Shown here: one piece after another, positions 46,917-55,056 of the stretch
Position numbering within the stretch: the first letter of the stretch is position 1
How the letters are laid out: every line of letters starts with the position of its first letter
Origin: an uncultured Clostridia bacterium
GTDB lineage: Bacteria > Bacillota > Clostridia > Christensenellales > Aristaeellaceae
Direction of reading: 5' to 3'
DNA: 64,000 nt
NCBI GenBank assembly: GCA_934631985.1
Contig: CAKTYE010000002.1
Coordinates: 33,880-97,879 of the forward strand
The notes under the pieces: generated by a model
The model's input: the letters and a program-made list of their open reading frames with translations, nothing else
Told to the model about the DNA's origin: nothing
The model's database searches: none
Translations under genes and position numbers: made by a program

Positions 46917-48280
46917 TCCTGATTTTTGCTTTTCTCAAAGCTATGCACCCAGTCGCCGCGCAGGTAATACCACCCCAGCGCCGCCGAGGACAGCGTCCAC
47001 GTCAGCGGATACGCCCAGAAAATAGCCTGAATATCCGGGATAACGCGCACAATCAGCGTAATATACGTCACGCGAATGATGCACCAGCAAACCAGCATGA
47101 CCAGCATCGGCACCACGGACTTGCCCGCGCCGCGCATCACCGCCGCCAGACCATGCGACATGGCAAGCAGGAAGTAAAAGGGCATGATCGTCCGCGACTG
47201 CTTCACGCCGATGGCGACCACCTCCGGCGTACTGTCAAAGGCCGCGATCAGCAGTGGTGCGCAGGCGCACATAGTCAGGCCGATGACCTCTGCCAGAATG
47301 GCGCAGGTCAGCACGCCCAGCTTGCCGCCCTGGCGGGCGCGGTCATATTTTTTCGCGCCAAGGTTTTGTCCGATAAACGTTGTCAATGCCAACGAAAAGC
47401 TGTTCACCGGCAGGAAGCCGAAGCCCTCGATCTTGCTGTAAGCGCCGCAGCCCGCCATCGCCATGGAGCCAAAGGCATTGATGTTACTTTGCACCACCAA
47501 ATTTGCCAGCGCGATAATGGAATTCTGGATACCGGACGGAACGCCCAGCGTCAAAATTTGCCGAAGCAGCCGACCATGGATGCGCACCCGCTTTAGCTCC
47601 ACGCGATAACTTCCCTGTACGCGGGTCAGGCGAAGCAGTCCCAGCGCTGCACTGATCGCCTGTGCGATCACCGTTGCCCAGGCCGCGCCCGCAATGCCCA
47701 TGTGCAGCGGCCCCACAAAAAGAATGTCCAGCACCACATTGATCGCCGAGGAAACAATCAGGTAATACAGCGGATGCTTGCTGTCCCCCACGGCCTGCAT
47801 AATGCCGCTGACCGTATTATAAAGGATAGTCGTGATCACGCCGCCGAAATAAATGCGCAGATACGTCAGCGAATTAGGCAGCACATCCTCCGGCGTACCC
47901 ATCCACAGCAGAATCTGCGGTGCAAGCAGCACCCCCACAATGGAAACGGCAATACCGCTGATCACGCCCAGCGCCACCGTTGTATGCACGGCACGGGATA
48001 CGTTCTCATCATCCTTCGCGCCGAAAAAGCGGCTGACCACCACGCCCGCGCCGCTGAATGCACCGTAGAAAAAGCCGACGATCAGAAAAATCAGGCTGCC
48101 CGAGGAGCCGACTGCCGCCAGCGCCTCACTACCCAGCAGATTGCCCACCACCAGCGAGTCTACAATATTATAGAGCTGCTGAAACAGGTTGCCCCAGAAG
48201 GCCGGCAAGGCAAACTTTACCAGCTTCCGGGCAATGCTCCCCTCGGTCATCAGCATGGCTGCTTCCGTCTTTTGTGCCAT
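46913..48280 (-). CDS. MATE-family efflux transporter
   Basis: 455-residue integral membrane protein with about twelve hydrophobic segments in two homologous halves (ALPAFWGNLFQQLYNIVDSLVVGN and the second-half LGVPSGIQNSIIALANLVVQ). MATE pumps export cationic drugs or metabolites using Na+ or H+ gradients; substrate unknown. ATG 48280 (MAQKTEAAMLMTEGSI) is chosen; the 51-codon longer frame runs through its own promoter. The ribosome site is weak. Confidence 0.9.
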   Translation of the reverse strand: MAQKTEAAMLMTEGSIARKLVKFALPAFWGNLFQQLYNIVDSLVVGNLLGSEALAAVGSSGSLIFLIVGFFYGAFSGAGVVVSRFFGAKDDENVSRAVHTTVALGVISGIAVSIVGVLLAPQILLWMGTPEDVLPNSLTYLRIYFGGVITTILYNTVSGIMQAVGDSKHPLYYLIVSSAINVVLDILFVGPLHMGIAGAAWATVIAQAISAALGLLRLTRVQGSYRVELKRVRIHGRLLRQILTLGVPSGIQNSIIALANLVVQSNINAFGSMAMAGCGAYSKIEGFGFLPVNSFSLALTTFIGQNLGAKKYDRARQGGKLGVLTCAILAEVIGLTMCACAPLLIAAFDSTPEVVAIGVKQSRTIMPFYFLLAMSHGLAAVMRGAGKSVVPMLVMLVCWCIIRVTYITLIVRVIPDIQAIFWAYPLTWTLSSAALGWYYLRGDWVHSFEKSKNQD

Positions 48281-48326
48281 CGTGTGTTGAACGCTTCTTT
48301 CTTCATCAAATTGTCGCAGCTTGTTC

Positions 48327-48355
48327 AGTCTAATCGGTTTCAGGAGGGAAGTCAA
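48327..48355 (-). promoter_or_regulatory. promoter of the MATE gene
   Basis: On the minus strand TTGACT (48350-48355) and TAGACT (48327-48332), spacer 17 bases, 46 bases ahead of ATG 48280. Confidence 0.72.
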
Positions 48356-48410
48356 GGCGCGACTCGCCCTTTTTTCGCCAAAATAATTGCGTGTTTTTTC
48401 GCAAACCCTA

Positions 48411-48438
48411 TTGACATCCCTCCCGTTCTGCATATAAT
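48411..48438 (+). promoter_or_regulatory. promoter of the P-type ATPase gene
   Basis: TTGACA (48411-48416) and TATAAT (48433-48438), spacer 16 bases; TAATAT at 48435-48440 gives an 18-base alternative. Confidence 0.78.
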
Positions 48439-48440
48439 AT

Positions 48441-48462
48441 CAATTGAACAGTTGCTCAATTG
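48441..48462 (+). promoter_or_regulatory. ArsR/SmtB (CzrA/CadC)-like operator
   Basis: A palindrome with CAATTGA and TCAATTG arms around an inner TGAACA...TGCTCA core, directly downstream of the -10 and over the expected start point. The TGAAnA-type dyad is that of metal-sensing ArsR-family repressors. No such repressor gene is in the window. Confidence 0.72.
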
Positions 48463-48512
48463 TTCTCTGGCATATACCGGATACCGATAGATCAAGTATG
48501 GAGGGAACAGCC

Positions 48513-50720
48513 ATGAAAAAGACCTATCCCTTGGAAGATCTGGACTGCGCCGCCTGCGCAGCGGAAATGGAAGAAGCTGCTTCTCATGTACCTGGGGTAC
48601 AGGCGATTCGTGTGGATTACCTCAAAATGGCGCTGACGCTCACCGCCGCCGATGAGGACTTTGACAAGGTGTATGACGCTGTGGTGGCAACCTGCGCCAA
48701 GGTTGAGCCTGAGTGCAAGATCTCCAAGACTCCGGTAGACCCGCACACGCTGTCCTCTGCCAAGCCTGCGAAAAAGGCCCACAAGCATGACGCCTGCGAC
48801 TGCGGTCACTGCGACGGCGTGGACGGCTGCCACGAGCATGAGCATCACCATCATCACGATGACGATGATGAGGATGAAGAAGAATCCGAAGGGAATCCCC
48901 TCATCCGCATCGGCATCAGCGCGGCGCTTTTCATCGGCGGTCTGTTCCTGCCGGAGGGCGGCGTATGGTTCTGGCTGGTGTACATTGCTGCTTACCTAAT
49001 CGTTGGCTATGAAGTGCTGCTGCATGCAGGCAAGAACATCCTGCACGGCAAGGTATTTGATGAAAACTTTTTGATGGCGCTGGCCTCGCTGGGCGCTATG
49101 TGCATGGGCGACGCCAAGGAATCCGTAGCCGTCATGCTGTTCTATCAGATCGGCGAGTGGTTCCAGGATCGCGCTGTTGCCAAGAGCCGCGAATCCATTG
49201 CGCACCTGATGGACATCCGTCCTGACCATGCGGATCGCGTGAAGGCGGATGGCACTGTAGAAACCGTTTCTCCCGAGGAAGTTGCCAAGGATGACATTAT
49301 CCTTGTGAAGCCCGGTGAACGCATCCCACTGGACGGCGTTGTGGTAGAGGGTTCCTCCTCCCTGAATACCGCAGCCCTGACGGGTGAATCTGCTCCCCGG
49401 GACGTCGTTGAGGGCGACACTGTGCTGAGCGGCTGCGTGAACCAGACGGGCCTGCTGAAGCTCCGCGTAACCGGCGTTTATGCCGAGTCCACCGTTGCCC
49501 GCATTCTGAACCTGGTGGAGGATTCCGGTGCAAACAAGGCCAAGACCGAGCGTTTCATTACCCGCTTTGCCCGCTGGTATACCCCAGCAGTGGTAATTGC
49601 CGCTGTGCTGCTGGCGTTTGCTCCCCCGATCTTCGTTGGCAATCTGCTTGACTGGATCAAGCGTGCGCTGACCTTCCTGGTCATCTCCTGCCCCTGCGCA
49701 CTGGTCATCTCCGTTCCGCTCACCTTCTTCGGCGGCATTGGCGCAGCCTCCCGCCGTGGTGTGCTGGTGAAGGGTGCAAACTATCTGGAGCTGCTGGCAA
49801 ATACGGACATTACTGTTTTTGACAAGACCGGTACCCTGACGCACGGCACCTTCGAGGTCGTGGCAATTCACCCCAACGAGGTCACGCCTGAAAGCCTGCT
49901 GGAGGTTGCAGCGCTGGCGGAAAGCTACTCCGATCACCCCATTTCCGCTTCCCTGCGCGCTGCCTGGAACCGCGCCCTTGACAAGAACCGTGTCACCGAG
50001 GTGCAGGAGATTGCCGGCCGCGGCATTTCCGCCAAGGTGGACGGCAAGCCCGTTTACGCAGGCAATGACAAGCTGATGACGGACATTGGGCTGACGGTGA
50101 AGCCCTGCCATCGGGTCGGCACCATTGTGCATGTGGCGCTGAACGGCGTTTACATGGGCCATATCGTCATTGCCGACACGGTGAAGGAAGGCTCTGCACA
50201 GGCCATTCGCGAGCTGAAGGAGCTGGGTGTTTCCCGCACGGTGATGCTGACCGGCGACCAGCAGAATGTTGCCTACAATGTTGCCAAGGAGCTGCAGTTG
50301 GACGAAGTGCATGCGGGTCTGCTGCCTGTGGACAAGGTGAATCAGGTGGAGCGTCTGCTCAGCAGCCGTCCCGAAGGCAAGGTGCTGGCCTTTGTGGGTG
50401 ATGGCATTAACGACGCGCCTGTGCTGCGCCGTGCCGACCTGGGCATTGCCATGGGCGGTCTGGGTTCCGACGCTGCCATCGAAGCCGCTGATGTGGTGCT
50501 GATGGACGATGATCCCCGCAAGCTCCCCACGGCCATCCGCATTGCCCGCCGCACGCTGAAGATCGCCAACCAGAACATTGTCTTTGCACTTGCCATCAAG
50601 GCGGCTATCCTGGTGCTTGGTGCGCTGGGTATTGCCAACATGTGGCTTGCGGTCTTTGCCGATGTAGGCGTTTCCTTCCTGGCTATCCTGAATGCCATGA
50701 GAGCTATGAAGGTAAAATAA
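48513..50720 (+). CDS. heavy-metal P-type ATPase, Zn/Cd/Pb type
   Basis: 735-residue P1B exporter. An HMA-like domain at the N-terminus has the metal motif DCAAC (C12, C15). A linker (about 90-130) is rich in His, Cys and acidic residues, with five His in a row followed by Asp/Glu. CPC in the transmembrane metal path (SCPCAL near 392), phosphorylation site DKTGTLT (D436), the SDHPIS segment and GDGINDAP are all intact. CPC plus the HMA and His-rich region point to Zn(II)/Cd(II)/Pb(II) rather than Cu(I). ATG 48513 follows GGAGGG. Regulated probably through the operator at 48441-48462. Confidence 0.92.
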   Translation: MKKTYPLEDLDCAACAAEMEEAASHVPGVQAIRVDYLKMALTLTAADEDFDKVYDAVVATCAKVEPECKISKTPVDPHTLSSAKPAKKAHKHDACDCGHCDGVDGCHEHEHHHHHDDDDEDEEESEGNPLIRIGISAALFIGGLFLPEGGVWFWLVYIAAYLIVGYEVLLHAGKNILHGKVFDENFLMALASLGAMCMGDAKESVAVMLFYQIGEWFQDRAVAKSRESIAHLMDIRPDHADRVKADGTVETVSPEEVAKDDIILVKPGERIPLDGVVVEGSSSLNTAALTGESAPRDVVEGDTVLSGCVNQTGLLKLRVTGVYAESTVARILNLVEDSGANKAKTERFITRFARWYTPAVVIAAVLLAFAPPIFVGNLLDWIKRALTFLVISCPCALVISVPLTFFGGIGAASRRGVLVKGANYLELLANTDITVFDKTGTLTHGTFEVVAIHPNEVTPESLLEVAALAESYSDHPISASLRAAWNRALDKNRVTEVQEIAGRGISAKVDGKPVYAGNDKLMTDIGLTVKPCHRVGTIVHVALNGVYMGHIVIADTVKEGSAQAIRELKELGVSRTVMLTGDQQNVAYNVAKELQLDEVHAGLLPVDKVNQVERLLSSRPEGKVLAFVGDGINDAPVLRRADLGIAMGGLGSDAAIEAADVVLMDDDPRKLPTAIRIARRTLKIANQNIVFALAIKAAILVLGALGIANMWLAVFADVGVSFLAILNAMRAMKVK

Positions 50721-50734
50721 AACGGGCAGGTACT

Positions 50735-50774
50735 GCGAGGGAGGCAGCTTCTGTGCCAGAAGCTCCTCCCTCGC
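50735..50774. repeat. palindromic element, copy 1
   Basis: GCGAGGGAGG (50735-50744) and CCTCCCTCGC (50765-50774) form an outer stem; AGCTTCTG and CAGAAGCT form an inner stem with a 3-base loop and a single C bulge. No T run follows. A second element with the same outer arms lies at 50972-51011. Confidence 0.75.
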
Positions 50775-50852
50775 GCTCCCTCCCGAAGACCATGTGATAT
50801 TTTCTGCGAGTGCTCTTTTTCCGGCAAATTGATTCTTGTTACTTAATATAAA

Positions 50853-50903
50853 CAAAAAGGAAGCGCCTTGCCGCAGCAACGTTGGCATGGCGCTTCCTTT
50901 TTG
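50853..50903. terminator. bidirectional terminator between ATPase and carB-dapF genes
   Basis: Perfect 15-base repeat CAAAAAGGAAGCGCC (50853-50867) and complement (50889-50903), loop 21 bases. The A/T tails serve both strands. This 307-base gap (50721-51027) holds only this terminator and two palindromes. Confidence 0.88.
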
Positions 50904-50971
50904 CTTATTTCCCCTATTGCTTCCTATACCCGAACAAAGACTGGCCCCCCAGCCGCTTTCCGGGTGGAAGC

Positions 50972-51011
50972 GCGAGGGAGGGGCCTTTCTCAGAAAGGCC
51001 GCCTCCCCCGC
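50972..51011. repeat. palindromic element, copy 2
   Basis: Outer arms GCGAGGGAGG (50972-50981) and CCTCCCCCGC (51002-51011) with one mismatch; inner arms GGCCTTTCT and AGAAAGGCC. Same design as the element at 50735-50774 but with a different inner stem. It lies 16 bases beyond the carB-dapF stop. Confidence 0.75.
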
Positions 51012-51027
51012 ATCACCTTCACGTTTC

Positions 51028-54000
51028 TCAGATTTCCACGGTTCCTTCAAAGTCACGCTTCGCATCGCCGGTCAGCCAGACTAAGCCGGACGTCTCATAG
51101 CGAACCACCAGCTCGCCGCCAGGCAGGCGCACAGAAATGTCGGTATCTCGATCGCACAGCCCCATCTCCACCGCAGCGACTGCTGCCGCGCAGGCGCCCG
51201 TACCGCAGGCTGCCGTCTCGCCAATGCCGCGCTCCCAGACGCGCATTTTGATAATGTTGCGCTCCAGCATCGTCGCAAAGGAAGCCGTCACACGCTCCGG
51301 GAACATAGGGTCTGTCTCAATGGCAGGGCCGACGTTCTCCAGGTGAATGCGCGCCAGATCGTCCACAAACTGCACCACATGGGGATTGCCCATGCTCAGG
51401 CAGGTAATGCGGCGATTCTCGCCCGCCAGGAACACATCGCGGTCGATGACACGGCTGCCGTCCAGCAGCACAGGCACACGCGCCGGGGCAAACTCCGGCT
51501 TGCCCATGTCCACCTGCACCGAAAACACCGTGCTGTCCCACAGGTAGAGCTGCAGGTCCTTCCCCACGCCACCAATTTCAATGGTCATGCGTTCCTTGCG
51601 CACGCGGCCCGTCTCATACAGATACTTGCCCACGCAGCGAATGGTATTGCCCGCCGTGAAGCTCTCGCTGCCGTCGCTGCCAAAGACGCGCATCTTTGCA
51701 TCGCAGGTTTCGCTGGGCATAATCAGCACAATGCCATCGCTGCCCACGCCCGTGCGGCGGTTCGACAGGCGCACCGCCAGCGATTCGGGGCTTTCCACCT
51801 GCTGCTCAAAGCAGTCAAAGTAGAGGTAGTCGTTGCCTGTGCCGCGCATCTTCACAAAGTGCAGCTTTTCCCGCTCGGTGCGCATGTTGTTGATGTCCAC
51901 CGTCTCCACATTGCTCAGGGTATAGCGGGAGGTCAGGGCATTGGCAAGCGCATTGGCGGTGTCCATGCTGGTAAACAGCGGAATGCCGCGTTCAACAGCC
52001 TTACGGCGCATGCGCACATCCTCCAGCTGCGGCTGACGGCCATGGCTGGACGTGGAAATGACGTACTGCACTCGATCCATTTCCAGCATCTTTTCCATCA
52101 TGTCATGGCGCACCGTTGCCGCATACAGGCCATGCGCCAGCAGCGCCTTTGCCGTGCCGGGCGTGGCGAACAAGCTGAAGCCCAGCTCCGCAAACTTCCG
52201 TGCGGTATCCACGACTTCGGCCTTATCCTGATCACGGACCGTCACCAGCAGGCCGCCTGTATGCTTCATCTTGTAACCCGCTGCCACCATGCCCTTATAG
52301 ATGGCCTCCTGCAGGTTGGTGCCAATGCCCAGCACCTCGCCCGTGGACTTCATTTCTGGCCCCAGATGGGTATCCACGTCCGCCAGCTTTTCAAAGGAGA
52401 AGCAGGGTACCTTCACCGCATAATAAGGGCTTTGCCGATACAGCCCCGTGCCGTATCCCATGTCCTTGATCTTCTCACCCAGCATAGCCCGTACTGCCAG
52501 ATCCACCATGGGAACGCCCGTCACCTTGCTGATGTAAGGCACCGTGCGGCTGGCGCGGGGATTGGCCTCAATGACGTACACCTCATTATGATAGATCACA
52601 TACTGGATGTTGATCAGGCCGACGGTGTTCAGCTCCAGCGCAATGGCGCGGGTAATGTCCACCAGGCGCTGATACAGCGTGCCGTTCAGGTTCCACGCGG
52701 GATATACCGCCATGGAGTCGCCGGAGTGAACGCCTGCGCGCTCAATATGCTCCATTATGCCGGGAATCAGCACATCCTCGCCGTCGCAGATTGCGTCCGC
52801 TTCCGCTTCCACACCCTGCAGATACTGGTCGATCAGAATGGGATTCTCGATGTCCTGGGCTAGAATGATCTTCATATATTCGGTGATGTCGCTGTCCGAA
52901 TAGGCAATGATCATGTTCTGACCGCCCAGCACATAGGAGGGGCGCACCAGCACGGGATAGCCCAGGCGATTTGCAGCCGCCAGCGCTTCTTCACAGGTCA
53001 TGACGGTGCAGCCCTGCGGGCGCTTGATGTGATGCTTCTCCATCGCTGCATCGAACCGCTCGCGGTCCTCCGCCAGGTCAATGGCATCCGCGCTGGTACC
53101 CAGAATACGCACACCCGCCGCCTGCAGCGCCTTGGTCAGCTTGATTGCCGTCTGACCGCCGAAGGCCGCCACCACGCCCACAGGCTTTTCCGTGGCGATA
53201 ACGCCCAGCACATCCTCGGGGGTCAACGACTCAAAATACAGCCGATCCGCCGTGTCGAAGTCCGTGGAAACGGTTTCAGGGTTGTTGTTGATCATCACCA
53301 CGTCGTAGCCCGCCTGCTTGAGCATCCACACGCAATGAACGGACGCATAGTCAAACTCGATGCCCTGACCAATGCGAATGGGGCCGGAGCCCAGCACCAC
53401 CACGCAGGGCTTCTTTTCCTGCTTCTGGCTCAGGAACTCCGCAGCCTCGTTCTCCTCGTCATAGGTGGCATAGAAATACGGTGTCTGCGCCTCGAACTCG
53501 GCGGCGCAGGTGTCCACCATCTTGTATACGGGGTCACGATGGGCGGCAATGTCCGCACCGCTCAGGCGACGAATGGCGCTGTCGGGGTAGCCCATCTTCT
53601 TGGCCTTCAGGTAGGTTTCTGCATCCACATTCCCCTGCCGCAGGCGTTCCTCCATGCGGTAGAGGTTCTCAAACTTGTGCAGGAAGAAATAGTCGATCTT
53701 GGTGATCTCGTGCAGCTTTTCCAGCGACACGCCCCGGGCGATGGCCTCATACACCGCATACATGCGCTCATCCGTGCAGCGCCCGATCAGCGTAAGCAGC
53801 TCCTCGTCGGACAACTCGCCCAGCTTCTTCATGCGCAGCGTGTCACAGCCGATTTCCGCGCCGCGCACGGCCTTCATCAGGGCCTGCTCCACATTCACGC
53901 CGATCGCCATCACTTCGCCCGTGGCCTTCATCTGCGTACCCAGCGTCCGCTTACCGTACACAAACTTATCAAAGGGCCACTTCGGCACCTTTGCCACAAT

Positions 54001-55056
54001 GTAGTCCAGTGCAGGCTCAAAGCAGGCGCAGGTCTTGCCCGTCACCGCGTTGCGCATTTCATCCAGCGTGTAGCCGATGGCAATCTGCGCCGCGCACTTG
54101 GCAATGGGATAGCCCGTGGCCTTTGAAGCCAGCGCAGAGGAACGGCTGACGCGAGGATTGACCTCGATCACCGCATATTCAAAGCTATCGGGATTCAGGG
54201 CAAACTGGCAGTTGCAGCCGCCCTCCACCTTCAAGGCTGTGATAATATCCAGCGCCGCGCGGCGAAGCATTTGATACTCCCGGTCTGCCAGCGTCAGCGC
54301 AGGCGCAACAACGATGGAGTCGCCGGTATGCACGCCCACAGGGTCGATGTTTTCCATGGAGCAGACGGCAACCACGTTGCCCAGGCTGTCCCGCATGACC
54401 TCAAACTCGATTTCCTTCCAGCCGGAAATGCAGCGCTCCACCAGAATCTGCGTGATGGGAGACAGGCGCAGACCGTTTTCTGCAATTTCCTCCAGCTCTG
54501 CACGGTTCTGGCAAATACCGCCGCCGCTGCCGCCCAGCGTATAGGCAGGCCGCACGATCACGGGGTAGCCGATCTTCTCTGCAAAGGCCAGCGCATCGGG
54601 AACATTCTCCACCACCTCGCTGGGAATGCAGGGCTGACCGATGGATTCCATGGTCTCCTTGAATTTCAGCCGATCCTCGGCCTTTTCAATGGTCTCGCAG
54701 GTCGCGCCCAGCAGCTTCACACCGTGCGCATCCAGAAAGCCCTCCTTGGCAAGCTGCATGGAAAGAGTCAGACCATTCTGACCGCCCAGGGTGGACAGCA
54801 GACTGTCCGGCTTTTCCTTGATGATAATGCGGCGGATGGTCTCCAGCGTCAGCGGCTCAATGTAGATCTTATCCGCGCTGGCACGATCCGTCATAATGGT
54901 GGCGGGGTTTGGGTTGACCAGAATAACCTCCAGCCCCGCCTGCTTCAAGGCGCGGCAGGCCTGCGAGCCTGCATAGTCAAATTCGGCTGCCTGACCGATC
55001 ACAATGGGGCCGGAGCCAATGATCAAAACGCGGTGGAGTTGCGGATTCAGCGGCAT
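51028..55056 (-). CDS. carB: carbamoyl-phosphate synthase large subunit fused to a diaminopimelate-epimerase-like domain
   Basis: 1,342-residue protein. Residues 1 to about 1055 are a complete CarB: the first ATP-grasp half (RVLIIGSGPIVIGQAAEFDY near 8), oligomerisation region, second half (VVLGSGPIRIGQGIEFDYA near 550) and an MGS-like allosteric domain. From about 1063 a full DapF-like domain follows (KMRGTGNDYLYF, GVGSDGIVLI, SMGNPHVVQF, GETAACGTGACA). The second catalytic Cys is C1284, but the position of the first (C in the usual CGNG) is Ala1135 in TAGNTIRC. The frame is open throughout; an internal ATG at residue 1058 (51,885) has only a weak site. It shares one base with carA upstream. 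CarB makes carbamoyl phosphate for pyrimidines and arginine; the extra domain's activity is uncertain. Confidence 0.9.
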   Translation of the reverse strand: MPLNPQLHRVLIIGSGPIVIGQAAEFDYAGSQACRALKQAGLEVILVNPNPATIMTDRASADKIYIEPLTLETIRRIIIKEKPDSLLSTLGGQNGLTLSMQLAKEGFLDAHGVKLLGATCETIEKAEDRLKFKETMESIGQPCIPSEVVENVPDALAFAEKIGYPVIVRPAYTLGGSGGGICQNRAELEEIAENGLRLSPITQILVERCISGWKEIEFEVMRDSLGNVVAVCSMENIDPVGVHTGDSIVVAPALTLADREYQMLRRAALDIITALKVEGGCNCQFALNPDSFEYAVIEVNPRVSRSSALASKATGYPIAKCAAQIAIGYTLDEMRNAVTGKTCACFEPALDYIVAKVPKWPFDKFVYGKRTLGTQMKATGEVMAIGVNVEQALMKAVRGAEIGCDTLRMKKLGELSDEELLTLIGRCTDERMYAVYEAIARGVSLEKLHEITKIDYFFLHKFENLYRMEERLRQGNVDAETYLKAKKMGYPDSAIRRLSGADIAAHRDPVYKMVDTCAAEFEAQTPYFYATYDEENEAAEFLSQKQEKKPCVVVLGSGPIRIGQGIEFDYASVHCVWMLKQAGYDVVMINNNPETVSTDFDTADRLYFESLTPEDVLGVIATEKPVGVVAAFGGQTAIKLTKALQAAGVRILGTSADAIDLAEDRERFDAAMEKHHIKRPQGCTVMTCEEALAAANRLGYPVLVRPSYVLGGQNMIIAYSDSDITEYMKIILAQDIENPILIDQYLQGVEAEADAICDGEDVLIPGIMEHIERAGVHSGDSMAVYPAWNLNGTLYQRLVDITRAIALELNTVGLINIQYVIYHNEVYVIEANPRASRTVPYISKVTGVPMVDLAVRAMLGEKIKDMGYGTGLYRQSPYYAVKVPCFSFEKLADVDTHLGPEMKSTGEVLGIGTNLQEAIYKGMVAAGYKMKHTGGLLVTVRDQDKAEVVDTARKFAELGFSLFATPGTAKALLAHGLYAATVRHDMMEKMLEMDRVQYVISTSSHGRQPQLEDVRMRRKAVERGIPLFTSMDTANALANALTSRYTLSNVETVDINNMRTEREKLHFVKMRGTGNDYLYFDCFEQQVESPESLAVRLSNRRTGVGSDGIVLIMPSETCDAKMRVFGSDGSESFTAGNTIRCVGKYLYETGRVRKERMTIEIGGVGKDLQLYLWDSTVFSVQVDMGKPEFAPARVPVLLDGSRVIDRDVFLAGENRRITCLSMGNPHVVQFVDDLARIHLENVGPAIETDPMFPERVTASFATMLERNIIKMRVWERGIGETAACGTGACAAAVAAVEMGLCDRDTDISVRLPGGELVVRYETSGLVWLTGDAKRDFEGTVEI

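Noticed and set aside
48996..51065. 689-codon open frame on the - strand opposite the P-type ATPase
   Set aside because: Runs across the ATPase, a terminator and a palindrome; no ribosome site and no recognisable domain.
51028..51900. Separate dapF gene overlapping carB with its own start at 51,885
   Set aside because: Possible in principle, but the frame is continuous, there is no stop in carB, and the upstream sequence has only a weak GGTGG 11 bases away; treated as one fusion gene.
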